A DNA stretch of 64,000 nucleotides from JAGVPT01 sp035505655 (GCA_035505655.1 DATJQP010000042.1:100419-164418); one strand, 5' to 3'. Counted from the first letter of the stretch, positions 44,440 to 54,372 are shown. Numbers and translations: made by a program. The notes: generated by a model not told the origin, from the sequence alone.

Positions 44440-45984
44440 CTAGAGTGGTATGTTGCCGTGCTTCTTTTTCGGATTTCGATCCACCTTCGTCTCGAGCATC
44501 TGGAGTGCCCTGATAATCCGGGGCCGGGTCTCTTTCGGCTCGATAACGTCGTCGAGGTACCCGCGCTCAGCGGCAATGTAGGGGTTCGCAAATTTCTCGC
44601 GGAACTCCTCCTCTTTCTGCTTGATCGCCGCCTCCTTATCAGCCGCCTTCTCGATTTCCTTCTTGAAGATAATCTCCACCGCCCCCTTCGGTCCCATGAC
44701 CGCAATCTCCGCCGTCGGCCATCCGAAATTGATATCTCCCCGGATATGCTTTGAATTCATGACATCGTACGCACCGCCGTACGCTTTCCGGGTGATAACG
44801 GTGACTTTGGGTACCGTAGCTTCGCAGAATGCGAAAAGAAGCTTGGCCCCGTTTTTGATGATCCCGCCCCATTCCTGGGCCGTGCCCGGGAGAAAACCGG
44901 GCACATCCTCGAGAACGATGAGCGGGATATTGAACGCGTCGCAAAACCGGACGAACCTCGCTCCCTTCACCGACGCGTCGTTGTCGAGAACACCCGCCAG
45001 CACAGCGGGTTGGTTCGCCACAATCCCGACGGTTCGCCCTTCCATTCTCGCAAAACCGACGACGATATTCTCGGCGAACTGCTCCTGCACTTCGAAGAAG
45101 TCACCATTGTCGACAATCGAATGGATGACTCCACGCATGTCGTACGGCTTTGTCGGATTGTCCGGGACTATCGTGTTGAGGAGCTCATCGCGACGCGTTG
45201 AAGGATCGGTCGTGACGATGACCGGGGGCTCATCCATGTTGTTGGAGGGAAGGAATGCAAGGAGGGTCTTGATCCTTTCAATGCACTCGGCTTCGCTTTC
45301 ACAGGCAAAGTGGGCAACCCCGCTCTTTGTAGCATGGGTCGTGGCACCCCCGAGTTCATCGAATGAAACATCCTCGTGCGTCACCGTCTTGACGACGTTC
45401 GGCCCGGTGACGAACATATAGCTCGTATTTTTCACCATGAAGATGAAGTCAGTGATGGCCGGCGAATAGACCGCCCCGCCTGCACACGGCCCCATGACGG
45501 CCGAAATCTGCGGAACGACTCCCGAGGCGAGAGTATTCCTGAGAAAGATATCCGCGTACCCCCCGAGGCTCACAACCCCTTCCTGGATCCGCGCGCCCCC
45601 CGAGTCGTTCAGACCGATCACCGGAACTCCAACTTTCATGGCAAGGTCGAGGATCCGGCATATCTTTTCGGCATGAGCCTCCGACAACGATCCCCCGAAC
45701 ACCGTGAAGTCCTGGCTATAGACGAACACCTCCCGTCCTCGGATTTTCCCGTGACCGGTGACAACTCCGTCGCCGGGGTATTTCTGCGCTTCGAGGCCGA
45801 AGTCGGAGGATCGATGGGTGACAAGCATCCCGATCTCTTCGAAAGTACCTTCGTCAAGGAGGAGGCCGAGGCGTTCACGCGCGGTGAGCTTCCCCTTCTT
45901 GTGCTGTTCTTCGATCCGATGCTTTCCCCCTCCCTCCTTCGCCGCGCCCTTCTTTTCCTTCAGCGTGTGAAGTCTGTCGGACAT
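44440..45984 (-). CDS. pccB: Acyl-CoA carboxylase, carboxyltransferase (beta) subunit
   Basis: About 514 residues from the ATG at 45984 with GAGG upstream; a GTG two codons earlier is possible. The biotin-dependent carboxyltransferase fold shows TARERLGLLLDEGTFEEIG, SGGARIQEGVVSLGGYADIF (oxyanion region), and in the second half GFLPGTAQEWGGII, VITRKAYGGAYDVMNSKHI. It transfers CO2 from carboxybiotin to propionyl- or another acyl-CoA, or works in reverse in a decarboxylase complex. The biotin carboxylase and biotin carrier subunits are not in the window. Propionyl-CoA carboxylase or methylmalonyl-CoA decarboxylase alpha are both possible; substrate is not settled. Confidence 0.9.
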   Translation of the reverse strand: MSDRLHTLKEKKGAAKEGGGKHRIEEQHKKGKLTARERLGLLLDEGTFEEIGMLVTHRSSDFGLEAQKYPGDGVVTGHGKIRGREVFVYSQDFTVFGGSLSEAHAEKICRILDLAMKVGVPVIGLNDSGGARIQEGVVSLGGYADIFLRNTLASGVVPQISAVMGPCAGGAVYSPAITDFIFMVKNTSYMFVTGPNVVKTVTHEDVSFDELGGATTHATKSGVAHFACESEAECIERIKTLLAFLPSNNMDEPPVIVTTDPSTRRDELLNTIVPDNPTKPYDMRGVIHSIVDNGDFFEVQEQFAENIVVGFARMEGRTVGIVANQPAVLAGVLDNDASVKGARFVRFCDAFNIPLIVLEDVPGFLPGTAQEWGGIIKNGAKLLFAFCEATVPKVTVITRKAYGGAYDVMNSKHIRGDINFGWPTAEIAVMGPKGAVEIIFKKEIEKAADKEAAIKQKEEEFREKFANPYIAAERGYLDDVIEPKETRPRIIRALQMLETKVDRNPKKKHGNIPL

Positions 45985-46275
45985 GAACACCTCGCAGTCA
46001 ATGAATTGATATGTCGCCGATCGTCTGGCGCTTTGACGAGCTGAATGAATTCATCATCCCTCCGTACGCTCCCGATGGGGTGCACGGTCGAGGGATGAAG
46101 CATTTTGAGGAACTGCAGGATCAATGATGACAAGTTGCCGCGACTCCCGAAGGGTTCGGGAGCGGTCGCTTCACGTGGGGAAGATACTACTTACGGCGGG
46201 CGAATTCAATCCTTAACTACGCGACAGACAGTACGAATTTCGATCAGCAGTGGCCCGGAGCCGGGAGGTTGCAGC

Positions 46276-47172
46276 TCAGTGCCCGCGTCTGGCTTCGACT
46301 CCTGCCTTTTCCTCAATCACCTTGACGACCGCGGAGTAGTCCTCGCGCCCGAAGCCTTTCCGGACCGTCTCTGCAAACAATTCGCGGGCCACCTGGGCGG
46401 CTGGCATAGGTACGTCGAGGACTTTGCCCGACTCTTGCACCAGGTTGACATCCTTCAACATATGCTCCACGAAGAACCGGGGGGCAAAGTTGCGGTCGAG
46501 CATTGAATTCCCCTTGGTCTGGTACATCGGTGCGTTGAGAGACGAATGGTCAAGGATGTCCAGAAACTTCTCCCGGTCGACTCCCGCCTTCGCCGCATAG
46601 ACGAGAGCCTGGGCGAGGGTTGTCCCCATCGACGCGATGAAGAAATTGCAGAGAAGCTTCGTGTGGGAAGCCTCTTCCGGCCTGGTGAAACGCCAGATAC
46701 GGCTTCCGAGTATCTTCAGGAGCGGTTCGACTTTTTTGAATGCGCTTTCTTCTCCTCCCACAAAAAGGAGGAGTGAGCCGTCCGCGGCTTGTGGAGTGGA
46801 TCCCAGAACCGGAGAGTGCATGAAGGAGAGTCCCTTTGATGCGTAGATGTCTCCCAGACTCTTCGTCGTCTCGGGGGAGACCGTGCTCATGTCGACATGG
46901 ACACCGCCGGCGGGGAGTGCATGCAAGATTCCCCGGTCGCCTTCGGCGATCTGTTTCAACGCCTCTGAGTTTGATATCATCGAGAAGACTACCTGAGAGC
47001 GGGAGGCAACATCCGCGGGCGAATCACTCCATCTTCCCCCTTTGCGAATGAGAGCTTCCGCCTTTTCCTTCGTCCGATTGTAGATCGTCAGGGAAAAGCC
47101 GGCATTGAGGAGTCGCTCTGCCATCCGTTCTCCCATCATGCCGAGGCCGACGAAGCCGATCGATTTGTCCAT
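46276..47172 (-). CDS. NAD(P)-dependent beta-hydroxyacid dehydrogenase family protein
   Basis: 298 residues. The N-terminal Rossmann fold begins at residue 4 with IGFVGLGMMGERMAERLL (GxGxxG) and continues with LTIYNRTKEKAEAL. HVDMSTVSPETTKSLGDIYA and FMHSPVLGSTPQAADGSLLL match the substrate-binding part of 3-hydroxyisobutyrate dehydrogenases and glyoxylate/succinic semialdehyde reductases. The catalytic Lys is probably in SHTKLLCNFF. The C-terminal all-helical domain completes the fold. Exact substrate cannot be read from sequence. The gene stands alone, 90 bases after mnmA on the same strand. Confidence 0.88.
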   Translation of the reverse strand: MDKSIGFVGLGMMGERMAERLLNAGFSLTIYNRTKEKAEALIRKGGRWSDSPADVASRSQVVFSMISNSEALKQIAEGDRGILHALPAGGVHVDMSTVSPETTKSLGDIYASKGLSFMHSPVLGSTPQAADGSLLLFVGGEESAFKKVEPLLKILGSRIWRFTRPEEASHTKLLCNFFIASMGTTLAQALVYAAKAGVDREKFLDILDHSSLNAPMYQTKGNSMLDRNFAPRFFVEHMLKDVNLVQESGKVLDVPMPAAQVARELFAETVRKGFGREDYSAVVKVIEEKAGVEARRGH

Positions 47173-47262
47173 TGGTCGAAGTTCCGATACGTTGATGTTC
47201 TGTTTGAGAGGTGATGTGGCGGTGAGACGATTCAGTGTTGGATGGAAAAGAACCCGGGTGGG

Positions 47263-48390
47263 TCAATTCGAAGCCGACTCAATGACTGCTCCCCCGACAA
47301 GATCCTCGCCGTCATAAAAAACGACAGATTGTCCCGGAGTAATGGCGCGCTTCGGCTCATCAAACTGCACTTCGACGCTCCCCTCTCCGGTTCCGGGTCC
47401 GTCGAGTTGAGTAACCGTGGCGGCTTCGTCGATATCTTTGTAGCGGATCTTCACTGTCAGGCGCATCCCGGCCCGCAGCTCTTCAAATTTAATCAAGTTG
47501 AGTTTGCGGGCGACAAGGCTTCTGTGGAGGAGCCCTTGCTCTTCGCCGACGGTGATGACATTATCTTTGTAGTTGATCCCCGTGACATAGACCGGTTCGG
47601 GAAGTGCAACGCCGATCCCTTTCCGCTGACCGACGGTGTAGAAGGGGTACCCGCGATGCTTGCCGATCACTTTTCCATCCATGACGATATCCCCTCCGTC
47701 TACCGACGAGGCCAGTGAAGGGACCCGGTGCTTGAGAAATCGCTCGTAGTTGTTATCGGTTACGAAACAGATCTCGAAGCTCTCCCCCTTCGCCGCCGTG
47801 CGGAGGCCGAGCTTCCCGGCAACGGCTCGCGCGTCGTCCTTGGTCATCCCGGAGAGAGGGAACATTGTCCGACGGAGTGATTCCTGCGTCAATCCCCACA
47901 GTGCGTACGACTGATCCTTGCGAAGGTCACTCCCTCTCGAGATAACGTACCGCCCCGTCGTGTCATCCCTCCGAACCTGCGCATAGTGACCGGTGGCGAT
48001 GTAATCGGCTCCGAGCTTGACGCTTTTCCCGATCAATTCCTCCCATTTGATTTTCCTGTTGCAGATGACGCACGGATTCGGAGTGCGCCCGCGGAGATAT
48101 TCGTCGACAAAATTGTCGATCACCTCGCGGCCGAATTGCTCGGAGAAATCGACAACGTAATGCGGGATGCCCAGCTTTGCGGCAACCATCCTGGCGTCGT
48201 TGATCCCATCGAGCGAGCAACAACTTTTTTCATTTTCTTCACTCCCCCCCACCTCATCGTAGTTGAACGTTTTGATCGTCAACCCGATGACGTTATATCC
48301 TTGCTCGACGAGAAGTCCGGCCGCGACACTGGAGTCAACGCCGCCGCTCATGCCGACGACAACGGTTGTATTCTTCGGGGAAGTGCTCAT
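47263..48390 (-). CDS. mnmA: tRNA-specific 2-thiouridylase MnmA
   Basis: 375 residues. The enzyme thiolates uridine 34 of tRNA-Lys, -Glu and -Gln using ATP and a relayed persulfide. The PP-loop SGGVDSSVAA is at 15-24. Catalytic Cys107 lies in TPNPCVICN and Cys208 in GESFEICFV. The tRNA-recognition region (ATGHYAQVRR) and the C-terminal beta barrel (GLLHRSLVARKLNLIKFEEL) are present. Length and motif order are normal. The ribosome site is weak. Confidence 0.95.
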   Translation of the reverse strand: MSTSPKNTTVVVGMSGGVDSSVAAGLLVEQGYNVIGLTIKTFNYDEVGGSEENEKSCCSLDGINDARMVAAKLGIPHYVVDFSEQFGREVIDNFVDEYLRGRTPNPCVICNRKIKWEELIGKSVKLGADYIATGHYAQVRRDDTTGRYVISRGSDLRKDQSYALWGLTQESLRRTMFPLSGMTKDDARAVAGKLGLRTAAKGESFEICFVTDNNYERFLKHRVPSLASSVDGGDIVMDGKVIGKHRGYPFYTVGQRKGIGVALPEPVYVTGINYKDNVITVGEEQGLLHRSLVARKLNLIKFEELRAGMRLTVKIRYKDIDEAATVTQLDGPGTGEGSVEVQFDEPKRAITPGQSVVFYDGEDLVGGAVIESASN

Positions 48391-48499
48391 TTTCTTAATT
48401 TACTGAAACCGGGCGACTAATCCCACCATGGTATCGAAGGGGGTGCCTAAGTTCAAGTCACTCACTATTCTGTTGTCTCACGGCATCCACTACTATCGA

Positions 48500-50467
48500 C
48501 TAGAACACGAGATCCAGTTGAATAGTTGCCGAGGCCGAGCGGGAATCGCCCCACGGATCATCCGTCGGTGGGTCAGGAGAAGCGCTCTTCCTGGTTTCGG
48601 CGTATTTGACAGAGAGCTCGGCTGTTCGGTTGACCTTCCACGCGGCGAGCATGTACCATCTCCAACCGTGGCCGTAGAGTGCCGGCATCGAAAAACCTCC
48701 CCTCACGTCGGTTTCATACTCGTACAAACGGGCCTCGTACGACGGTGCATCGAAGTAGATGAGTCTGCACACGATACGCCACGACCGACGAGGAAGCGCC
48801 ACTGAAGCGTCGAGGTAGGTCATAAGACCCAAACTGACCGGCCCCTCGTCCGTTCGGCGAACTCGCCCGAGTTCGACGCGCCCGGAGAGGTCGACTCCTT
48901 TGCCGGTTTTTACCGAGGCGGACAAACGGATGTTCCGCTGTTCTTTCTCTGAGAATGCCGACGCGTTCGCCGAGTCTTTCTCCGCGGGGGAAGCTTCGTC
49001 AGCCCTCGATCGATTCCTGAATTGCAGCGCCACTGCAACCGCCGAAGTGACGGCGAATTCGCCCCTCAGAATGTCGTCGCTGACATCTGCAGGAAAAGAG
49101 CCCGGCGTGGCGAGCGTCGCCTCGTCATGGTAACCTGAGATCTTCAATCCGTCCGTCGCCCTCAACTCAATGCCCAAGTACCTTCCGGATTCTCCTTCCG
49201 CCGCCCCACCCTGTTCTCCGAACGCAAAGGCGAGGGGGTTTGCATACCCCTGCGCGTAGGATCGCACGCCGAGACCTAAAGAGAGACGCTTGCTCACTTC
49301 GAACGCAGTCCCCACGTTCCCCGCAGTCGAACCCGGATTGCTCACCGCGATTTCGCCGAACACTCTCCACCTCTCAGCGACGAAATCGCCGTTCAGCCCG
49401 GTGACCGTAATCGATGTGCCGTCGAAGAGCATCGGCGCACTCACGTCGATTCTCCTGTCATATCCAACATGAACTGAGGCAAGGCCAATCGATTCGCCGG
49501 GGCCCAGATGGATCGTCACCACACCTCCCTCCGCCGACTCGTGCCCCGCGTCCCTCTTCTTCAATTCTTCGGCTGTTCTGAAGAGCCCCGAAGAGTAGAA
49601 GCTCGTTATGACATTCGTCGATGTGTCGAGGGAGGCGTCGAGGGGTTTGTATGAAACGAAAATGGTCGCGTCCAACGGATAGACCTCGACGGTGGCGGCT
49701 GCACCCCGAAGGTAGTGCGTCTCATTGGTCGAAAGGTGGGGCACGATCGATCTCCCGCTCGCCTTGATCTGACCTACCGCATCCCCGCCTAACGACGAAG
49801 ATCTGTAATTCGCGAGGGTGAGGCCCTCCCCTGCATTAATAGAATAGTCGCCGAGGATGAGTCTTTTCAGCGCCCCCTGGTACTGAAACCCCAAATAGCC
49901 GCTCACGAATCCGTCCTGGTACCTCTCGCCTGGATCACGAGCATAGAGGAGACCCCCGGTCGTCTCACGAGAGCCATATTCTACTCTGTCATACTCCCGG
50001 AAGACATTGACAAAACCCTGTTGTGAAGCCTGTGCTCCTTGCGTACTTACTCGTGAACACTCCGACCCTTCTCCGCGATTCTGATCGGATCCAGATCTCT
50101 CAGGATTTTCAAAGCTCACGAACGGGAGGATGAGGTCAAGAGTATGTTTCTCATTTTGAAGCAATCGATCAAGATCGGTGAGACTCAGAATTCCAAGCGA
50201 ATCCCTGGCATGGAGAATCCTCAACGCGCAGCGAGGAACCAAAAAGGGAATCCTCAAGAGTTCCTCGAATGACGCTGCGTCCAGCAAGACCGGATGACGC
50301 CGATAGTATTCAAGCTCTTCGAGCGTCGGAGTCGCGGCGATAGAGGGGCTGTCTCCCTCGAGCAGCTCTTCAATCTCAGGAGAGTCGGCAGGAATGTCTG
50401 GACGAACTTGCGCAAACATCTCGAGCGACAATGTCAGAGATGCGACATAAAGGAGCGCGATCTTCAT
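48500..50467 (-). CDS. Outer-membrane barrel protein with N-terminal helix-hairpin-helix
   Basis: 655 residues from the ATG at 50467. A signal peptide (KIALLYVASLTLSLEMFA) is followed by an acidic linker and a helix-hairpin-helix-like segment (about 55-110: LDAASFEELLRIPFLVPRCA, LSLTDLDRLLQNEKHT). The rest alternates short beta strands with turns and ends in IQLDLVF, a terminal Phe typical of outer-membrane barrels. Proteins of this layout occur in Bacteroidota and relatives next to secretion genes; their function is not settled. It overlaps no gene but begins 12 bases after the PorV-like gene stop, so the two are co-transcribed. Confidence 0.75.
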   Translation of the reverse strand: MKIALLYVASLTLSLEMFAQVRPDIPADSPEIEELLEGDSPSIAATPTLEELEYYRRHPVLLDAASFEELLRIPFLVPRCALRILHARDSLGILSLTDLDRLLQNEKHTLDLILPFVSFENPERSGSDQNRGEGSECSRVSTQGAQASQQGFVNVFREYDRVEYGSRETTGGLLYARDPGERYQDGFVSGYLGFQYQGALKRLILGDYSINAGEGLTLANYRSSSLGGDAVGQIKASGRSIVPHLSTNETHYLRGAAATVEVYPLDATIFVSYKPLDASLDTSTNVITSFYSSGLFRTAEELKKRDAGHESAEGGVVTIHLGPGESIGLASVHVGYDRRIDVSAPMLFDGTSITVTGLNGDFVAERWRVFGEIAVSNPGSTAGNVGTAFEVSKRLSLGLGVRSYAQGYANPLAFAFGEQGGAAEGESGRYLGIELRATDGLKISGYHDEATLATPGSFPADVSDDILRGEFAVTSAVAVALQFRNRSRADEASPAEKDSANASAFSEKEQRNIRLSASVKTGKGVDLSGRVELGRVRRTDEGPVSLGLMTYLDASVALPRRSWRIVCRLIYFDAPSYEARLYEYETDVRGGFSMPALYGHGWRWYMLAAWKVNRTAELSVKYAETRKSASPDPPTDDPWGDSRSASATIQLDLVF

Positions 50468-50478
50468 GGTCTCCTCCG

Positions 50479-51384
50479 CTACAAGCAGAAGGAGATGCCG
50501 AGAGAGTGAGAAAGACCGAGCACATCGTGGCTCACAATGGCATATTCGAACCAGAAAGGGGCGATGCGGAAAGACACACCCCCGCAGAACCGGGAAGGTT
50601 CCGTGGAGAGTCCCACGCTGATCCGGACGACTTCCATGGGGGAGAACTGGACCGATGTGCGGAACGACTCGGGGAAATCCTCCTCCTTGAAGAATGCAAG
50701 TGAAAAGCAGGCAGAGGTGAGAAGCTGCCAGGAGATCCCAAAGATGCACGTCACCGGCAGTTCGTCTCGTGCTCCGGCAATCCGGCCGCGGAGAAGGTTG
50801 AGCACGGACAACCCAACCTTCACTTCATCCGTCGCCTGGATCATCGCAGCGAGATCCGCGGCAGGGACCGTCGTCGAGCCGAAACGCTCGATGGCCAGGT
50901 AATTGAGTCTGAGATTAGCGCCCACGGAGGCCGTCCCCTCAAAAGATCTCGCTACCGTGGCAGAGAGGACTAATTCGCGGTAGAGAGAGAAGCCAGTCGT
51001 CGTCGCGGAGAATGCGCCGCCGACAGGTCCGATCGGCGAGACTGCGACCAAACCGCAGGTCGAAAGCTGAGAGAGGCCGAACGGGGAGGGCGAATAGAAG
51101 ACTGACAAGGCCGATGCGCCAAGCAACCCTGCGGCTGACGGATTCAGAAGAACAGAGGAGTATTCCCCGTTGAACAGTGCGGCCTGCGCAGTACCGACAA
51201 CAGAAATCGGCTGTGCGGTGCGCTCGAATGCTCCCTGAGCGGTGATTGCTGTAGAAAGGTACAGGATCAACACGAGCGCCCGCAGAGTCGGGTGATGAGG
51301 ATATGCCTCGAGCTTGAACGATGCTGCGAAAGTGATTATATTCCCCTGAAGGAACTGTCGAACAATTTTCCTGGATGGTCTCAT
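50479..51384 (-). CDS. PorV/PorQ-like outer-membrane protein
   Basis: 301 residues. After about 48 residues of leader (TLRALVLILYLSTAITAQG includes the hydrophobic part) comes a FadL/PorV-like barrel: TAQAALFNGEYSSVLLNPSA, LSVFYSPSPFGLSQLST, then repeated short strands ending in SHSLGISFCL. The NPSA motif is typical of the PorV/PorQ family linked to type IX secretion. The start is the ATG at 51384 with AGGGGG six bases upstream, although it makes a long leader. That ATG overlaps the divergent ATG of the PorD-like gene. The helix-hairpin-helix barrel gene follows. Confidence 0.75.
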   Translation of the reverse strand: MRPSRKIVRQFLQGNIITFAASFKLEAYPHHPTLRALVLILYLSTAITAQGAFERTAQPISVVGTAQAALFNGEYSSVLLNPSAAGLLGASALSVFYSPSPFGLSQLSTCGLVAVSPIGPVGGAFSATTTGFSLYRELVLSATVARSFEGTASVGANLRLNYLAIERFGSTTVPAADLAAMIQATDEVKVGLSVLNLLRGRIAGARDELPVTCIFGISWQLLTSACFSLAFFKEEDFPESFRTSVQFSPMEVVRISVGLSTEPSRFCGGVSFRIAPFWFEYAIVSHDVLGLSHSLGISFCL

Positions 51385-52273
51385 GCGTTTCCCCCTGATG
51401 GTATTGTCGTTGGTAGCTGCGCTCCTTTGGCTGGGCTCCCCTGCCGTGGCGCAGATTGAGGCACACGTGACGATGAATGTGGATCAGCTTCCGAGCTCCG
51501 CCCGCGATCCGCTTCAGAACTTCGCGGCGGATGTCGAAAGGTATATCAACTCGAACAAGTGGACTTCCGAAGATATCGGGAATGAGAAGATTCAGGTGTC
51601 GATTACGATCGCTTTCACCTCATATACTTCACCCAATACCTACGACGCGCAGTTTTTTTTGGGGAGTTCCCGGCCGGTCTTTAAATCACAGAAGAGCACC
51701 GCGATGCTGAGGCTCTTCGACGACTCGTGGGAATTCCAGTACACGAAGAGCCAGGCATTCTACCGCGATGAAACCCGATTCGACCCCCTCATGAGTTTCA
51801 TCAACTTCTATATGTATCTTGTCCTGGGTTACGACTTTGATTCCTACAGCCCCCCGTTGAGCGGGACCCCTTTTTTCCAGAAGGCGATTGCGATCTGCGC
51901 TCAGGCACCCAGCGGGACAAAAGGCTGGGACCGAAACACCTCATCAGCATACAGCAAGTATAGCTTCATCGAAGAACTTCTCAACACGCGGTACGAGCCG
52001 ATCCGGGAAGGGATGTATATGTACAACTACAAAGGGATCGATTATCTCACCGTAAAACCCGAGCTCGGCTACAAGAACATCATCAAGTTCATCCAGGACG
52101 TTGCGGACTTCAAGCGCTCCGTCGACCCGCGGTCGACCGTCGTGAAGATCTTCTTCGATGCAAAGTACCAGGAACTTGCCGATATTTTCCGAAACTATCA
52201 AGACCCGAGTATCCTTCAACTCCTCTCGAACGTCGATCCGAGCCACGAATCGATCTACATGAACAGGCGGTAG
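51383..52273 (+). CDS. DUF4835 family protein (PorD-type, type IX secretion related)
   Basis: 296 residues with a signal peptide (MVLSLVAALLWLGSPAVAQ, cleaved after AQ). The body reads IEAHVTMNVDQLPSSARDPL, then NEKIQVSITIAFTSYTSPNT, RFDPLMSFINFYMYLVLGYD and YNYKGIDYLTVKPELGYKNI, the pattern of the DUF4835/PorD family of FCB bacteria. PorD is implicated in type IX secretion or gliding, but its molecular role is unclear. The start is the ATG at 51383, or ATG 51398 with little difference. It is divergent from a PorV-like gene whose start codon overlaps its own. Confidence 0.88.
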   Translation: MRFPLMVLSLVAALLWLGSPAVAQIEAHVTMNVDQLPSSARDPLQNFAADVERYINSNKWTSEDIGNEKIQVSITIAFTSYTSPNTYDAQFFLGSSRPVFKSQKSTAMLRLFDDSWEFQYTKSQAFYRDETRFDPLMSFINFYMYLVLGYDFDSYSPPLSGTPFFQKAIAICAQAPSGTKGWDRNTSSAYSKYSFIEELLNTRYEPIREGMYMYNYKGIDYLTVKPELGYKNIIKFIQDVADFKRSVDPRSTVVKIFFDAKYQELADIFRNYQDPSILQLLSNVDPSHESIYMNRR

Positions 52274-52300
52274 CGGCGGGTCGAGGCAACCCCCGGAAAC

Positions 52301-54313
52301 TCACTCTTCCAGCTCGACCGCGAGGATTTCATCCCCCCGTTGGATCCTGTCGACAACATCAAGGTCCGAGGTGTAGCCAAAGACGGTGTAACGTCCGTCC
52401 AGGTGTGGCGTCGGACAATGAGTGATGAAGAACTGAGAGCCTTCTGTATCCTTTCCTGAACTAGCCATCCCGACCGCTCCGGCCGTGAACCAGGCGGTTG
52501 GATCAACCTCCGTCCGTACCGCGTAGCCAGGACCGCCGTATCCCGTCCCCTCCGGATCACCTCCCTGGATGACAAAATTCGGGACGACGCGATGAAAGAT
52601 GGAATGATCGTAGAAATGTTTTCTTACGAGGAGAATGAAATTCAGCACGCTGAACGGGGCAGCGTCGGACCGGAAGGCAATCCTAATAGCGCCCTCAGTC
52701 GTCCGGAGGAGGGCGGAGTGATACCGCGATAACAGAGCCGTATCCTGCAGACTGTAAGATGTCTTTACGGGTCGGGGCGAATGAGGACTCGGTTCCTTCG
52801 CAGACCCTGTGAGAAGCCTGAGCGCCAGTTCAGCCGCGGTGGAAAGGCGGGCATCTCCCTCAGATGCGGCCTCCTGGAGTGCAGGAAGCGCCTCCCGGAT
52901 CCTCAAATCGCCGAGAACTCCGGCAAGCTCCACGCTGACGTCGTCAAACTTCGGATCGGCATGGCTGGTCAAGTAAGGGATCATCGCCCCCGCATAACGC
53001 CGCCTCAACTCTCTTGAGATGGAAGTATCTTCGAATGCGGAAAGGACCGCCGACGCGATTGAGATCCCTGGCCGGAAAAGGAGCGGTGTGATGGTCCGGA
53101 GGAATTTCGCCTGCATCGCTGTGTCTCCCCCCTCTGCAATACTGCAATAGGCATCCACCGCAGCCGTCACCGATGGAGCTGCTTCCCTGTGTAACTCTTG
53201 TTCAAGGAACGGAAGAGCAAGGGACGATTTCGTTTCTCCGATCGCCCTTATGATATCGGCGCGGAGAAGAGAATTCGTGTCAACTGAGCTTCGCAGCCGG
53301 GGGTAAGCTTTCTTACCGAGGCAACCGGCCAGAAGTTCGGCGGCGGCAGCTTTTCTGCGCCAGGAAAAACGGCCGACATCTTCAAAGAGGGATATCGATG
53401 TTGATGCCAACTTTTCCCCCCTCATCTTTCCGGCGACGGTATTGATCGCGGAGTAAGCCGTCAGAGCGACGTGTTCGTTCTCATCCCGGCAAAGGTTCAC
53501 AAGGGCTGCGAGGGATTCTTCACCAGGATTTGCCTGAAGCGCTCGTATGCAATTCACTCGCACCCTCCAGTCCGGATCTTTCGCCGCACGATCAATAAGA
53601 AGCCGGATCACGGAGGATTCGGAGGAGAGGCCCAACGCCGTGGCGCTCCACATTCGCACCTCAGCGGAGGGATTTGATAGTCCATCCTTCACCCGGGCCA
53701 GGTGGCGAGCGAGAGCAGACGAGTCGGCGATTCGCATGAAGGCGTACGAAGCCCACGGTTCACTCCGCGGATCGCCGAGGCCACGCGCGACAAACTCTGT
53801 GGCCGCGGAATCCTTCACCTTCCTGAGCGCAAACCTGGCAATAGACAGGGCTACCTCGCACCGCACCCCGGCAGGAAGTGAATCCGCTTCAACAACCATC
53901 GTACGGAGCGCCTCGCGGATGCCGATCCTCCCTAGTGTTTCGAGCAACGAAGTGAGACACCCATTGTCTCTTTCAACGCGAAGCCTGTTGAGAAGAAGTG
54001 GTGCGAACGCCCCATCACCGATCTGCCCGATAGCAAAAGCGCAATTACGTCGGACGACGGGAACGGAGTCATCGAGGAGCGGGCGAAGGGAGGCAAGGGA
54101 GGCCGGGTCCTGAATGTTCGCGAGGGCGATCTCCGCTCTGGCCCGCACTTGCGAATCGGCAGATTTGAGAAGCCCGGCAAGCCGACCGCCTGCCACCGTC
54201 CTGGAGTCCTGGAGGAGTGTGATCTCGTCGATCGCCTGGGCGCGGATGATCCCGTTGAACAGTGCGGCGGTGCCACAGAGGAGAAGAAGAAGCGTCCGGA
54301 GGGTAAACTTCAT
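52301..54313 (-). CDS. Exported HEAT-repeat/cyclophilin fusion (peptidyl-prolyl isomerase)
   Basis: 670 residues. Signal peptide at 1-26 (LLLLLCGTAALFNGIIRAQA). About 450 residues of HEAT repeats follow (LASLRPLLDDSVPVVRRNCA, RMWSATALGLSSESSVIRLL and others). The C-terminal domain from about residue 520 is a cyclophilin: FHRVVPNFVIQGGDPEGTG holds the catalytic Arg and the QGGD loop, and GMASSGKDTEGSQFFITH and LDGRYTVFGY are conserved. It should be a periplasmic or surface chaperone with isomerase activity and a repeat scaffold for client binding. It converges with the PorD-like gene 27 bases away. Confidence 0.92.
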   Translation of the reverse strand: MKFTLRTLLLLLCGTAALFNGIIRAQAIDEITLLQDSRTVAGGRLAGLLKSADSQVRARAEIALANIQDPASLASLRPLLDDSVPVVRRNCAFAIGQIGDGAFAPLLLNRLRVERDNGCLTSLLETLGRIGIREALRTMVVEADSLPAGVRCEVALSIARFALRKVKDSAATEFVARGLGDPRSEPWASYAFMRIADSSALARHLARVKDGLSNPSAEVRMWSATALGLSSESSVIRLLIDRAAKDPDWRVRVNCIRALQANPGEESLAALVNLCRDENEHVALTAYSAINTVAGKMRGEKLASTSISLFEDVGRFSWRRKAAAAELLAGCLGKKAYPRLRSSVDTNSLLRADIIRAIGETKSSLALPFLEQELHREAAPSVTAAVDAYCSIAEGGDTAMQAKFLRTITPLLFRPGISIASAVLSAFEDTSISRELRRRYAGAMIPYLTSHADPKFDDVSVELAGVLGDLRIREALPALQEAASEGDARLSTAAELALRLLTGSAKEPSPHSPRPVKTSYSLQDTALLSRYHSALLRTTEGAIRIAFRSDAAPFSVLNFILLVRKHFYDHSIFHRVVPNFVIQGGDPEGTGYGGPGYAVRTEVDPTAWFTAGAVGMASSGKDTEGSQFFITHCPTPHLDGRYTVFGYTSDLDVVDRIQRGDEILAVELEE

Positions 54314-54372
54314 GGGTAAGGGAATCAGCCCTGGTTGATTACAATAGGAGATCCCATCCGCGGCGAATGCCT

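Noticed and set aside
46144..46162. Perfect hairpin CTCCCGAA-GGG-TTCGGGAG as a terminator
   Set aside because: It lies over 100 bases after the dehydrogenase gene and no T-run follows on either strand; its role cannot be assigned.
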